Shown: one piece after another, positions 25,740 through 35,000 of the stretch
Numbering within the stretch: the first letter of the stretch is position 1
Layout: each line of letters begins with the position of its first letter
Translations under genes and position numbers: made by a program
Assembly: GCF_005280585.1 (NCBI RefSeq)
Contig: NZ_SZVO01000023.1
Coordinates: 1 to 64,000 of the forward strand
DNA: 64,000 bases
Direction: 5' to 3'
From: Dyadobacter frigoris
GTDB lineage: Bacteria; Bacteroidota; Bacteroidia; Cytophagales; Spirosomataceae
The notes under the pieces: model-generated
What the model was told of the DNA's origin: nothing
The model's input: only the letters and a program-made list of their open reading frames with translations
Database searches by the model: none

Positions 25740-26891
25740 ATGAGAAATTTTACAAGAGGACTACTGCTGGCAATTTTACTTATTTCAATGCAGGCTAATG
25801 CACAGATAAAAAATGGACTTCCCGATTGGGCTTTTGGCGGTTTTGTCAGGCCGGCAAATGTTAATCCGGTTATTTCTCCTGATACGAGTTCTCGCTTCCT
25901 GGATCCGATGACCAGGAAAATGGTTGCCTGGGAATCCAATGATACTTTCAATCCGGCTGCTACCATCAAAGACGGGAAAATTGTTGTGATCTATCGTGCG
26001 GAGGATAAGTTGGGAAGAGAGATCGGGATGCGAACTTCCCGTTTGGGATATGCAGAAAGTACGGATGGAATTACTTTTAAAAGGAAAAAAACACCGGTTT
26101 TTTATCCGGGAGATGATAGCCAGAAAGCAATGGAATGGCCAGGCGGTTGCGAAGATCCACGTGTTGCAGTAACCGAAGATGGTACTTATGTCTTGATTTA
26201 TACACAGTGGAATCGTGATAAGGCCAGACTTGGGATTGCAACGTCAAAAGATCTGATGAAATGGGAAAAACATGGACCTGCTTTTGTAAAAGCATACAAT
26301 GGAAAATTCAATAATATCTGGTCGAAATCGGGCTCAATCGTTACCAAACTGGTAAACGATAAACAGGTTATTGCCAAAATAAACGGGAAATACTGGCTCT
26401 ATTTTGGAGAAGCAAATGTAAATGTGGCAACTTCAACGGATTTGATTAACTGGACTCCGTTGGTAGATGAAAAGGAAAATCTGGTTAATTTGATTTCTCC
26501 CAGAAAAGGATTTTTTGATAGCAATCTGACCGAATGCGGCCCGCCGGCCATCGTCACAGACAAAGGAATTGTATTGTTATACAACGGAAAAAATGACGCC
26601 GGAGCAAATGGGGATTTAAGATTTACCCCGAATAGTTATTGTGCCGGGCAGGTTTTATTTGATAAAAATGATCCGTCAAAATTAATAAGCAGAATGGACG
26701 TTCCCTTTTTCAGACCGATGGAGCCGTTTGAAAAAAGCGGACAGTATGTTGCCGGAACCGTGTTTATTGAAGGCATGGTTTATTTTAAGAAAAAATGGCT
26801 TTTGTATTACGGCTGCGCGGATTCCAGAGTAGGCGTTGCTGTTTTTGATCCGAAAGTAAAAAGTCCGGGAGATCCTATACCAACAAAATAA
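25740..26891 (+). CDS. Secreted GH130-like glycoside phosphorylase/hydrolase
   Basis: A 383-residue protein with a signal peptide (ending MQANAQ) and a five-bladed beta-propeller fold. GH130-type features are FNPAATIKDGKIVVIYRAED, WPGGCEDPRVAV, TECGPPAIV and LLYNGKND. Family members cleave or phosphorolyse beta-mannosides. A secreted form is more likely a hydrolase, since phosphorolysis would waste sugar phosphate outside the cell. The next gene is also a secreted propeller-type glycosidase, so the two may act on the same glycan. Exact specificity is not known. Confidence 0.82.
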   Translation: MRNFTRGLLLAILLISMQANAQIKNGLPDWAFGGFVRPANVNPVISPDTSSRFLDPMTRKMVAWESNDTFNPAATIKDGKIVVIYRAEDKLGREIGMRTSRLGYAESTDGITFKRKKTPVFYPGDDSQKAMEWPGGCEDPRVAVTEDGTYVLIYTQWNRDKARLGIATSKDLMKWEKHGPAFVKAYNGKFNNIWSKSGSIVTKLVNDKQVIAKINGKYWLYFGEANVNVATSTDLINWTPLVDEKENLVNLISPRKGFFDSNLTECGPPAIVTDKGIVLLYNGKNDAGANGDLRFTPNSYCAGQVLFDKNDPSKLISRMDVPFFRPMEPFEKSGQYVAGTVFIEGMVYFKKKWLLYYGCADSRVGVAVFDPKVKSPGDPIPTK

Positions 26892-27157
26892 CAGTTTATT
26901 TTAATAACAAAATAACGTGTAATTCACGTGATTGATAAGGTTTTGATGCCCTAAAATCGTGTTGTTGAAAAAGTGAAGTTGGTAGTGGCTGTTCTGTCCT
27001 TTCACTTTCAGGATTTTGTTTGATCAGGAAAAACGAAAGGCTGGTTTTTTATCATCATTATTAGTATTACAGAAACCTAAGGGAAATAATTATACGCAGC
27101 TGAAAGTAATTTTGGATGCGTTTTCCTTTTTACAATGATTCAATAAATTCAAATTTC

Positions 27158-28099
27158 ATGCGAAGATTCCTTTTAATTCTCGTAAGCCTTGTTGTCTTTC
27201 ATAAGTCAGGAAATGCACAAAACGATGTTTATCTTTTTTCCTATTTCGTTGATAACGGACAGGATGGATTACATTTTGCGTACAGCAAAGATGGATTTAA
27301 ATGGCAGGCTTTTAAAAACGAAAAATCATTTTTAACACCGACGGTTGGAAAGGATAAACTAATGCGTGATCCCTGTATTATAAAAGGCCCGGATGGACTT
27401 TTTCATATGATTTTTACAACAGGTTGGCATGATAAAATTATCGGTTATGCATCTTCCAAAGATTTGATTCACTGGTCTCAGCAAAAGGCTATTCCGGTAA
27501 TGGAACATGAGCCGACTGCGAAAAATAGCTGGGCTCCGGAAGTTTTTTACGATGATGAAAAGAAGAATTATATCATTTACTGGGCAACCACAATTCCGGG
27601 AAGACATAGCGATGTTGCCGATTCTGAAAGTGAAAAAGGTTTAAATCACAGGATTTACGCCGTTACGACGCCTGATTTCAAAACTTTCAGTAAAACCAAA
27701 CTTTTTTATAATCCGGACTTTAGTGTGATTGATGCTACGATTTTGAAGAAAAATGGATTGTATTACATGTTTGTGAAAAACGAAAACCCGAAACCGGCGG
27801 AAAAAAATATTCGTGTGGTCAGTTCAAAACATGCTTCCGGCCCTTATCCTGTCGTAACATCTCCTCCGATCACTGGAAATTATTGGGCAGAAGGACCGAC
27901 AGCAATCGCAATTAATGAATACACTTTTGTATATTTCGACAAGTACCGCGACCATCAATATGGGGCAGTCAGATCGAAAGATATGAAAGTTTGGGAAGAT
28001 GTTTCAAGCAAGGTAAGTTTTCCAAAAGGAGTCCGTCACGGGACGATTTTTAAAGTTAGCAAGCAGATTTTTAACGGCTTGGAAAAGAGTAATAAATGA
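27158..28099 (+). CDS. Secreted GH43-like beta-propeller glycosidase
   Basis: About 313 residues from ATG 27158 (MRRFLLILVSLV), which gives a proper signal peptide. An upstream ATG at 27116 adds 14 polar residues and is less likely. GH43-type features are MRDPCIIKGPDGLFHMIFTT, SWAPEVFYDDEKKNYIIYWA, an Asp in SVIDATILKKNG and the probable acid Glu in WAEGPTAIA. The fold assignment is good, but the family label is approximate. It follows the GH130-like gene on the same strand, with a 266-bp gap that shows nothing else. Confidence 0.72.
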   Translation: MRRFLLILVSLVVFHKSGNAQNDVYLFSYFVDNGQDGLHFAYSKDGFKWQAFKNEKSFLTPTVGKDKLMRDPCIIKGPDGLFHMIFTTGWHDKIIGYASSKDLIHWSQQKAIPVMEHEPTAKNSWAPEVFYDDEKKNYIIYWATTIPGRHSDVADSESEKGLNHRIYAVTTPDFKTFSKTKLFYNPDFSVIDATILKKNGLYYMFVKNENPKPAEKNIRVVSSKHASGPYPVVTSPPITGNYWAEGPTAIAINEYTFVYFDKYRDHQYGAVRSKDMKVWEDVSSKVSFPKGVRHGTIFKVSKQIFNGLEKSNK

Positions 28100-28221
28100 T
28101 ATTTTTCTTCCGGTATATTAATTTGACAGATTTTTAAGTTAAATAGATATCTGATGATAAGAATTAAACCTTTCCGCTGAACCGGTGTCAGATATATCGT
28201 AAACTAAAATAAATCAACTAT

Positions 28222-28794
28222 ATGAAAAGGATAGTGAAAGTGACAAAATCCATCGCGGTGATGGTTGTGGCGGGTACTTTAATGCTTGCCTGTAGTCAGG
28301 CACTTCAAACGAGTTATGATTATGATTCGTCCGTAAATCTTAAACAATTCAAAACTTTCAATGTAGCGCCTGAGCGTAATAACGAACAAGATCCATTGTT
28401 GGGTAGTGAGCTGAATAAGAGAAGATTGAGAGATGCTGTAATTGAAGTTATGCAGGGCAAAGGTTATAAACTGGATCCAAATCCGGAAATTCTGGTTCGT
28501 TTTATGACGGACGTTAAGGAGCGCCAGCAGGTAAGGTCTAACAACAACTATTCCCCTTACATGTGGTGGTATGGCGGTGGAAATAATATTTCAACCTATA
28601 ATTATCAGGAAAGCCGTTTTATCCTGAATATTTATCAAAAGAATAGTGACAAGATGATCTGGCAGGGTTGGGCTTCCGGAAAAGTGAAACCGCCTACAAA
28701 AAAGGATGATCGTGAAACAATGGTAAAAAATACAATGGTCGATATTTTGAGAACATTTCCTCAGGCGACTTCAGATACGTATAGTTCAAAATAA
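28222..28794 (+). CDS. DUF4136 lipoprotein
   Basis: A 190-residue protein with a lipobox signal (GTLMLAC, Cys24) and a DUF4136 domain. It shows SYDYDSSVNLKQFKTFNVAP, LNKRRLRDAVIEVMQGKGY, ILVRFM and a C-terminal KMIWQGWASGKV. These are small envelope lipoproteins of unknown function, common in Bacteroidota. It has its own terminator. No partner gene is evident. Confidence 0.9.
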   Translation: MKRIVKVTKSIAVMVVAGTLMLACSQALQTSYDYDSSVNLKQFKTFNVAPERNNEQDPLLGSELNKRRLRDAVIEVMQGKGYKLDPNPEILVRFMTDVKERQQVRSNNNYSPYMWWYGGGNNISTYNYQESRFILNIYQKNSDKMIWQGWASGKVKPPTKKDDRETMVKNTMVDILRTFPQATSDTYSSK

Positions 28795-28811
28795 AAGCTT
28801 TTTGATAAATG

Positions 28812-28852
28812 AAAAATGGGAGATAACGTTTTGCGTTGTCTCCCATTTTTTT
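28812..28852 (+). terminator. Terminator of the DUF4136 gene
   Basis: AAAAATGGGAGATAAC pairs with GTTGTCTCCCATTTTT around a TTTTGC-type loop, with a T-run after it. It starts 17 bp past the stop. Confidence 0.9.
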
Positions 28853-28956
28853 ATTTGTAATGGTGTGGATTTTTATTGCGGTGCGCTGCACCTTTTTTGC
28901 AGTCCGAGGTATTAGGTTTGCTACAAATATTTTGCCGCTCTGCGGCTTGGACGCAC

Positions 28957-31900
28957 TTAGTTTTTCTTTGCAACGGTCTTTGTCGCTACTTGCAAAGCTT
29001 CGCCGTTACGGAATTCTTCGGATGCTTTTTTGATGATCGGATCACCTTCATGCAAATCACCGAAAACCTCAACGAGAGAATCTACAACAGTTCCGGGTTT
29101 CACTGTTACCCATTCCGCTTTGTTATCTTTTTGACGGATCACAAAAACCTGTTCACTTGAATTTACGACAGAAGTTCTAGGTACAAATAAGGTTTTGCCG
29201 GTACGTTCTGTGTTTAATTGAACTTGCGCGTACATTCCAGCCTTCAACTCACGACCGCTGTTATTGAAGTCAAATTCAGTGATCATAGAACGATTAGCTT
29301 CCGACAAACTTCTTGAACTTCTGGCGAAATTAGCCGTGTATTGTTTTTCCGGACTTGCGGTTACAGTGAAAGTCACTGAGCCTTTGTCAGGAATTGCGCT
29401 GGTAAGGTTTTCAGGAATAGCCAGTGTTAAACGCAGCTTTGTATTGTCTTCCAAAACAAATAATGGTTTTGCTCCGCTTTCTCCCGGGCCAACCAAAGCA
29501 CCCGGACTGATATTTCTTTCCGTAATAATTCCGTCAAAAGGAGCGGAAACGATCAGGTATTTTGCCAGTTCGGATTTTGAATTGACAAAAGAACGAGCTG
29601 CCTGAACGTTGCCATTTGCTACGGCCACTGCCGAACTGTCCGTTAAAACTCTTGAATGTGCAATATCCATCTCGTTTAAAGAAACCGCACCTTTTGTTTT
29701 GTTGGTACGCAGGATACGGTTGTAAGTATTTCCACTTATCTGGTATTTGCTGGTGATTTCGCTCAAATTTGCTTCCGCTGCAATCAATTGCGCTTTTGCC
29801 TGATTCAATTCAGAAATAACTTCGGGAGCTTCCAGAACTGCCAAAACCTGTCCTTTTTTCACCATCGAACCGCGATCAACCTGAACCGTTTTTACAAAAC
29901 CCTTCACTTTTGGATGAATGTTTACTTTATTCCACGGAAGCAATTCCCCAGGTAAAGCCATTTTTTTGGAAGGCTGCAAACTTTGCACATAAGCCATTTC
30001 TGTGGATTGGGCCTCTGCTGGTTTTTCTTCCGATTTTTTCTCGGATCCAGCCTCAGAACCGCATGAAATAAGCGTTGCTGAAACAATAAAAAGTATGATA
30101 ATTGATTTAATGGGATTCATGGAAATGGATGGTTGAAGGTTTTTACGGAAGAAATTACTTTCAGGATCTTCTGGATCCAGGGAAACAGAATGAACACTCG
30201 CTTTTCTTTGTACCAAAGTGAAGACAGCAGGAAGAATCAATAGCGACGCTAATGTCGAGGCAATTAAACCTCCGATTACTGCCTGTCCAAGTGGTGCAAT
30301 CTGATCTCCACCTTCCCCTAAACCGGAAGCCATCGGGATCATACCGGCAATCATTGCGATACTGGTCATCAAAATCGGGCGGATCCGGCTGCCGGCTGCC
30401 AGCGTTACTGCTTTGCCTGCATCACCAATTTCCAATCTTAGGTTTTCGGCATTGGTAACCATCAAAATCGCATTGGCAACAGAAACCCCGACAGACATGA
30501 TCAGACCCATGTAAGATTGAAGATTCAACGTTGCACCTGTAATTAATAGCAAGCCAATTGAACCAACAACCACTGCTGGAATTGTGGAAAGTACAACGAG
30601 CGAAAGTTTAAATGATTGATAAGTCGCGGCTAAAAGCAGGAACATGATAATTACCGCAATCATCAAACCGGTTTGCAAACTTGACAAAGTTTCAGTCAGC
30701 AGATTCGATTGACCTTTTAATTCTACAAGCACGCCACGTGGCGGGTCGCCAGCGTCTTTAATTGCCTTGTTAACCGCCTTTGTAGCTGTACCTAAGTCAA
30801 TGTTTTGAAGATTTGCGGTAATTGTAACCAGACGATTCGGACCAGCGCGGTCATATTCTCCCGGCGTTGTTTTTTCTGAAAAAGTTGCCACATCAGCCAG
30901 TAACGGATTACTTGCTCCGCTTTTTAATGGTATTGTTCCAATGTCCTGCACGGAAGTCATCTGATATTCCGGAATTTGAACCTGAACCTGATAAGCCAAA
31001 CCTTTCGCGTCATCAAGCCATAAGTTTTTGTCTGTAAAACGGCTGGAAGAAGTCGCCGCAACCATGGATCTTGCAACCTGCGTGGAAGTAATTCCTAATT
31101 GTCCCGCTCTTTCACGGTCAATCGTTACATCCAGAATCGGATATTCCAAAGGTTGAGCAATTTGAACATCACGCAGGAAAGCAATATGTTTCATTTCAGC
31201 CTGTATTTTCTTGGCAAATTTCCCTGCTTCCTTCACATCTTTCGCAGCCACACTGACTTCAATAGGTGTGGAAGATCCCTGGCTCATGATTTTGTCAACC
31301 AGCTCAATCGGTTCAAAAGAGATTTGCAGCTTAGGAAGTTCTTTTCCGATTCTTTCACGCAAACGTTCTTTCAAAGCATCCATTTTTACTGGAAAGTCTT
31401 CATGTAAAGAAACCTGCAAAACAGCTTCATGCGGACCGCTGTTGAATACGAAAATATTGGAAGTACCATAACTCGAAGGAACGGTTCCGACATAGGCCGA
31501 TGATATTTCCACATGCTCTTTTCCAACTTCGGATTTGATCAGGTCAAGCACTTTTAAAGTAGCTTCTTCGGTACGTTCCACACGCGTTCCGTCCGCAATC
31601 CGCAGACGCATCTGGAATTGATGACTGTTTCCTCTGGGTAAAATATCGGTTCCAATCAAAACAAATCCACCAACGATCAAAATCACCGCTCCCACCAGAT
31701 AAACAGGAACGACCAGTTTTCCTTTTGACATAATACCGGACAAAACGTTAAGATATTTCAGCTTGAATTTTTCAAAACCTGTTGGTGGTAAAGACGGATG
31801 ATCTCCTTCTTCAATCACATCATGAACTTCCTGAGAATCCAGCGCAAGTGTTGGTGCCTCATGTTTTGGATGATCTTTCAAAAGCCAGTTTGCCAATACC

Positions 31901-33348
31901 GGTACCAGTGTTTGGGATAGTAAAAATGACGCGATCATCGCAAAACCTACGGCCAGGGAAAGCGGTAAAAACATTCCTCTTGGTATGCCAGTCATAACAA
32001 AAGATGGCGCAAACACGGCAAGAATTGCCAGCAAAATCAGGAATTCCGGAAAGGCAATTTCTTTACAAGCATCCCAGATGGCCTGTTCTTTGGGCTTGCC
32101 CATTTCCTGATGCTGGTGAATATTTTCAATGGTTACCGTCGCCTGATCGACCAAAACCCCGATGGCGAGCGCAAGTCCGCTCAACGTCATAATGTTGATC
32201 GTTTGACCAAACAAATTCATCAAAATCACCGCAGACAGAATTGAAATCGGGATTGTTACAACTACGATAATTACACTTCGCCAGTCTCTCAGGAAAAGCA
32301 AAACCATCAAACCGGTTAATAACGCCCCCAAAATACCTTCCGTAATTAAACTTTTCAGCGAGTTTGTAACGTAAACCGATTGGTCAAATTCATAAGAGAT
32401 TTTTACATCTTCCGGTACCGCATTTCTCAGCTGAGGCAAAGCAGCCCGGATATTATTTACAACGTCCAAAGTAGATGCATCGGATTTTTTTACAACCGGA
32501 ATATAAACAGCGCGGCGACCATTGATCAAAGCATAACTTACCGTTACGTCGGCGCCATCTTCAACGGTACCAACATCTCTTACAAAAACGGTAGGTCCGG
32601 CTCCGATACGTATTGGGATATTCAGGAAATCTTCCGGTTTTTTGATCAAAGAGTTTACCGGCGTCATTAATGTGCGATCGCCCATACGGATATTTCCCGC
32701 CGGCGAAGGCTGATTATTGATGACAATGGATTTAATGATTTCTTCCGGTGTCATGTGGTAACTTCTGATTTTTTCAGGATCAACACGAATCACAATCGTA
32801 CGTTGGTTTCCCCCAAATGGCGGAGGACTGGAAACGCCCGGAATTCTGGAAAACATCGGACGCACGCGGGAAGAGGCAAAATCCTGGATTTCATTCAGCG
32901 ATCTCGACTTACTTTCAAAAACCATTTGTCCGATCGGTACCGAGCTCGCATCAAAACGAACGACCTGTGGTGGTACGGTACCCTCAGGCATATACGCTTT
33001 TGCCCGCGACACATTATTGGCGACTTCGGCAGCGGCCTGCGCCATATCGGTTCCCGGATAAAAAGAAAGCTTGATCAGCGAAAGTCCCTGGATCGTTTTT
33101 ACATCCACATCACGGATACCCGAAACATACAGAAAGTGATCCTGATAGCGAGTGGCGATGAAACCATCCATCTGGTCGGGCGCCATACCTCCGTAAGGCT
33201 GCACAACATAAATCGTTGGCAAATCCAGGTTTGGGAAAATATCCACAGGAATGGTTCTGATAGATAAAATGGAGAAAAACAGGATGCCGATGACGACAAC
33301 CACGATGGAAATGGGTTGTCGTAAGGCAGTTCGAATGAGTTGATACAT
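28957..33348 (-). CDS. RND efflux permease fused to its periplasmic adaptor subunit
   Basis: A single 1463-residue reading frame. Residues 1 to about 1046 are an RND inner-membrane pump: N-terminal helix LRQPISIVVVVIGILFFSI, TM4 ALAIGVLVDQATVTIEN and a C-terminal helix bundle ending LPAVFTLVQRK. After about 30 linker residues, residue 1077 is a Met that begins a lipoprotein-type signal (lipobox TLISC, Cys1096). A membrane fusion (HlyD/AcrA-like) adaptor then runs to the end, with LPWNKVNIHPKVKGFVKTV, a coiled-coil hairpin and IVSAPFDGIITE. Normally these are two genes. No stop codon separates them. The TolC-type partner is encoded 28 bp upstream, so the operon is tolC-RND::MFP. The acidic TM4 site has VDQ in place of the usual VDD, and the TM10 block is SVGVSVANAIL without Lys. 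Confidence 0.9.
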   Translation of the reverse strand: MYQLIRTALRQPISIVVVVIGILFFSILSIRTIPVDIFPNLDLPTIYVVQPYGGMAPDQMDGFIATRYQDHFLYVSGIRDVDVKTIQGLSLIKLSFYPGTDMAQAAAEVANNVSRAKAYMPEGTVPPQVVRFDASSVPIGQMVFESKSRSLNEIQDFASSRVRPMFSRIPGVSSPPPFGGNQRTIVIRVDPEKIRSYHMTPEEIIKSIVINNQPSPAGNIRMGDRTLMTPVNSLIKKPEDFLNIPIRIGAGPTVFVRDVGTVEDGADVTVSYALINGRRAVYIPVVKKSDASTLDVVNNIRAALPQLRNAVPEDVKISYEFDQSVYVTNSLKSLITEGILGALLTGLMVLLFLRDWRSVIIVVVTIPISILSAVILMNLFGQTINIMTLSGLALAIGVLVDQATVTIENIHQHQEMGKPKEQAIWDACKEIAFPEFLILLAILAVFAPSFVMTGIPRGMFLPLSLAVGFAMIASFLLSQTLVPVLANWLLKDHPKHEAPTLALDSQEVHDVIEEGDHPSLPPTGFEKFKLKYLNVLSGIMSKGKLVVPVYLVGAVILIVGGFVLIGTDILPRGNSHQFQMRLRIADGTRVERTEEATLKVLDLIKSEVGKEHVEISSAYVGTVPSSYGTSNIFVFNSGPHEAVLQVSLHEDFPVKMDALKERLRERIGKELPKLQISFEPIELVDKIMSQGSSTPIEVSVAAKDVKEAGKFAKKIQAEMKHIAFLRDVQIAQPLEYPILDVTIDRERAGQLGITSTQVARSMVAATSSSRFTDKNLWLDDAKGLAYQVQVQIPEYQMTSVQDIGTIPLKSGASNPLLADVATFSEKTTPGEYDRAGPNRLVTITANLQNIDLGTATKAVNKAIKDAGDPPRGVLVELKGQSNLLTETLSSLQTGLMIAVIIMFLLLAATYQSFKLSLVVLSTIPAVVVGSIGLLLITGATLNLQSYMGLIMSVGVSVANAILMVTNAENLRLEIGDAGKAVTLAAGSRIRPILMTSIAMIAGMIPMASGLGEGGDQIAPLGQAVIGGLIASTLASLLILPAVFTLVQRKASVHSVSLDPEDPESNFFRKNLQPSISMNPIKSIIILFIVSATLISCGSEAGSEKKSEEKPAEAQSTEMAYVQSLQPSKKMALPGELLPWNKVNIHPKVKGFVKTVQVDRGSMVKKGQVLAVLEAPEVISELNQAKAQLIAAEANLSEITSKYQISGNTYNRILRTNKTKGAVSLNEMDIAHSRVLTDSSAVAVANGNVQAARSFVNSKSELAKYLIVSAPFDGIITERNISPGALVGPGESGAKPLFVLEDNTKLRLTLAIPENLTSAIPDKGSVTFTVTASPEKQYTANFARSSRSLSEANRSMITEFDFNNSGRELKAGMYAQVQLNTERTGKTLFVPRTSVVNSSEQVFVIRQKDNKAEWVTVKPGTVVDSLVEVFGDLHEGDPIIKKASEEFRNGEALQVATKTVAKKN

Positions 33349-33376
33349 AACGATTGATCTTAAAGAAAAGGAGTAA

Positions 33377-34831
33377 TTATTTTAACTGGTTCAGGAACAG
33401 TGACAAATCTCCGGAAGCTGCCGCCTTCATCAGTAAAGCACGCCAGACATTTCCATTCGTTATAAAGCTGTCAACTTCGGCACGGTTCAATGTTGTTACG
33501 CTTTGTGCCAATGTGAACAGATCCGTCAGTCCACTTTCATATCTTGCTTCTGCCTGATTAAAAGCCGTATGCGCGGCCTCTAACTGGATTGGTGTAAGTT
33601 TTGCCTGTTCCAACGACAATTCAAGCTGCATCTGCGCTTCTCTTGATTGTCGGTCCAGCTGAATTTTCTGTGTATTAAATATTTCTTTAAAGCGCTCAAC
33701 CTGAAATTGTTCCGCTTTATAATCATTTCTAACTTTAAGAATACTCGTCAGATTCCAACGGGTAGAAAGGCCGAACAGATAATTGTAAACCTGATAATTA
33801 ACACCGCTTCCAAAGTCTGTCCGATATGAATTGTCGGTATTAGAAACGCCCGAACCTCTTCCCCAGCCAGCCGCGGTCAAAGAAATAGATGGAAGAAATG
33901 ATTTTCTAACAGCCTGACTGCGTACATAAGATGCATCAATTTGCGATTGTGAAAAAAGCAGCGCTGGATTTTTAAGGAAAGTATTTTCTGAATTTACGGT
34001 CACAGGAAGTTGTGAATAAAACCGCATCGTATCAACCTGAATACTATCTTCTAAATGTCCGCTTAATTCAGAAAGGCGAAGACGCTGTACTTTTTCAGCT
34101 CTTCTGCTTTCTAAAAGTAACAAACGCGCTTTGGCAAATTCCGCTCCGGCCAAAGAACTGTCAACACCTGGACGCATACCGGATTCTACGGCTGCATCGG
34201 TAACTTGCTTGAAAACAAGTGCTCTTTCCAGATTCTGACGTTGTGCTTCAACCAGTTTCTGATTAATAAGTAAAACCAGATAAGCATCCACAATTCTCAC
34301 CTGATGCTGGAAAAGTTCGTTTTCGTAATCAGCCTGCGTACGGTTGATATCGGCCTGTGCGGCTTTTACATTGGCATTAACCTTTCCAAAATTGAACACT
34401 TTCCAATCGACCATAGCCGTTGTGAAACTGCCGAAAGTACCTTTATAGATATTCTCGGTACGAATCCCGCCAGAGGGGGAAAGTGCGCTTCCTTCATTTG
34501 GCAAAAAAGCACCGTTCACACTGTTTCCGGTAGAAAAGGTATATTGGTCCTGCACAATAAAGGATGGCAGATAATCCGTTTTAACAGATTTGACCCGGCT
34601 TTCGGCTCCTTTTATTTCGGCCTGTTTTGCTTTAAGGAACGGGTAGTTTTGCTTGCCTTCTTCAAGGATTTGCAGTAACGTAACTTTTTGAGCAACAGCT
34701 TGAAAAGTTATGGCAGAAGATAAAGTTATAAGCAGAAACAGGTAATTCTTTTTCGGGAAAGTCTGCTTTTTTCGCTTTTCAGGAAAATAAGCATCCCGAA
34801 ATGGGATTTTTTGAAGAATTTGATAGAACAT
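33377..34831 (-). CDS. TolC-family outer membrane efflux channel
   Basis: A 484-residue protein with a long basic N-terminus and then a signal peptide (NYLFLLITLSSAITFQAVAQ). Two helical-hairpin repeats are typical of the outer membrane efflux protein family: the first around AKQAEIKGAESRVKSVKTDYLPS with DWKVFNFGKVNANVKAAQAD, the second around DASYVRSQAVRKSFLPSISL with AHTAFNQAEARYESGLTDL. It precedes the RND-adaptor fusion in the same operon and supplies the outer membrane duct. Divergent from a two-component system that probably regulates it. Confidence 0.9.
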   Translation of the reverse strand: MFYQILQKIPFRDAYFPEKRKKQTFPKKNYLFLLITLSSAITFQAVAQKVTLLQILEEGKQNYPFLKAKQAEIKGAESRVKSVKTDYLPSFIVQDQYTFSTGNSVNGAFLPNEGSALSPSGGIRTENIYKGTFGSFTTAMVDWKVFNFGKVNANVKAAQADINRTQADYENELFQHQVRIVDAYLVLLINQKLVEAQRQNLERALVFKQVTDAAVESGMRPGVDSSLAGAEFAKARLLLLESRRAEKVQRLRLSELSGHLEDSIQVDTMRFYSQLPVTVNSENTFLKNPALLFSQSQIDASYVRSQAVRKSFLPSISLTAAGWGRGSGVSNTDNSYRTDFGSGVNYQVYNYLFGLSTRWNLTSILKVRNDYKAEQFQVERFKEIFNTQKIQLDRQSREAQMQLELSLEQAKLTPIQLEAAHTAFNQAEARYESGLTDLFTLAQSVTTLNRAEVDSFITNGNVWRALLMKAAASGDLSLFLNQLK

Positions 34832-34880
34832 TGGAATAGGTTATAATTGCTGTCAGGAAATTTTAAACGAAGCTAAAAGC

Positions 34881-34904
34881 CAATTTGGGAAACATTTGGG
34901 AATT
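34881..34904. promoter_or_regulatory. Tandem direct repeats ATTTGGGAA with 11-bp phasing
   Basis: ATTTGGGAA occurs at 34883 and again at 34894, exactly one helical turn apart. This is the arrangement bound by OmpR/PhoB-type dimers. The site is in the intergenic region shared by the efflux operon and the response regulator gene. Confidence 0.6.
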
Positions 34905-34940
34905 CAGAAGAAAAGTCTACTAATCTTATAGAATAAAATT

Positions 34941-34959
34941 ATTTCCTAAATATTTCCAA
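34941..34959. promoter_or_regulatory. Second pair of 11-bp-phased repeats, opposite orientation
   Basis: ATTTCC occurs at 34941 and 34952. Read on the minus strand the block is GTTGGAAATATTTAGGAAAT, a diverged form of the first pair with the GG doublets 11 bp apart. The two pairs therefore face opposite ways, one toward each divergent transcription unit. Confidence 0.5.
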
Positions 34960-35000
34960 CATCGGGATATAGTTTTGCCTGATAATAACTACATTCTTAA

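Noticed and set aside
32755..33267. 170-residue open frame antisense to the RND pump
   Set aside because: Shadow of the pump gene with a low-complexity basic composition and no family signature.
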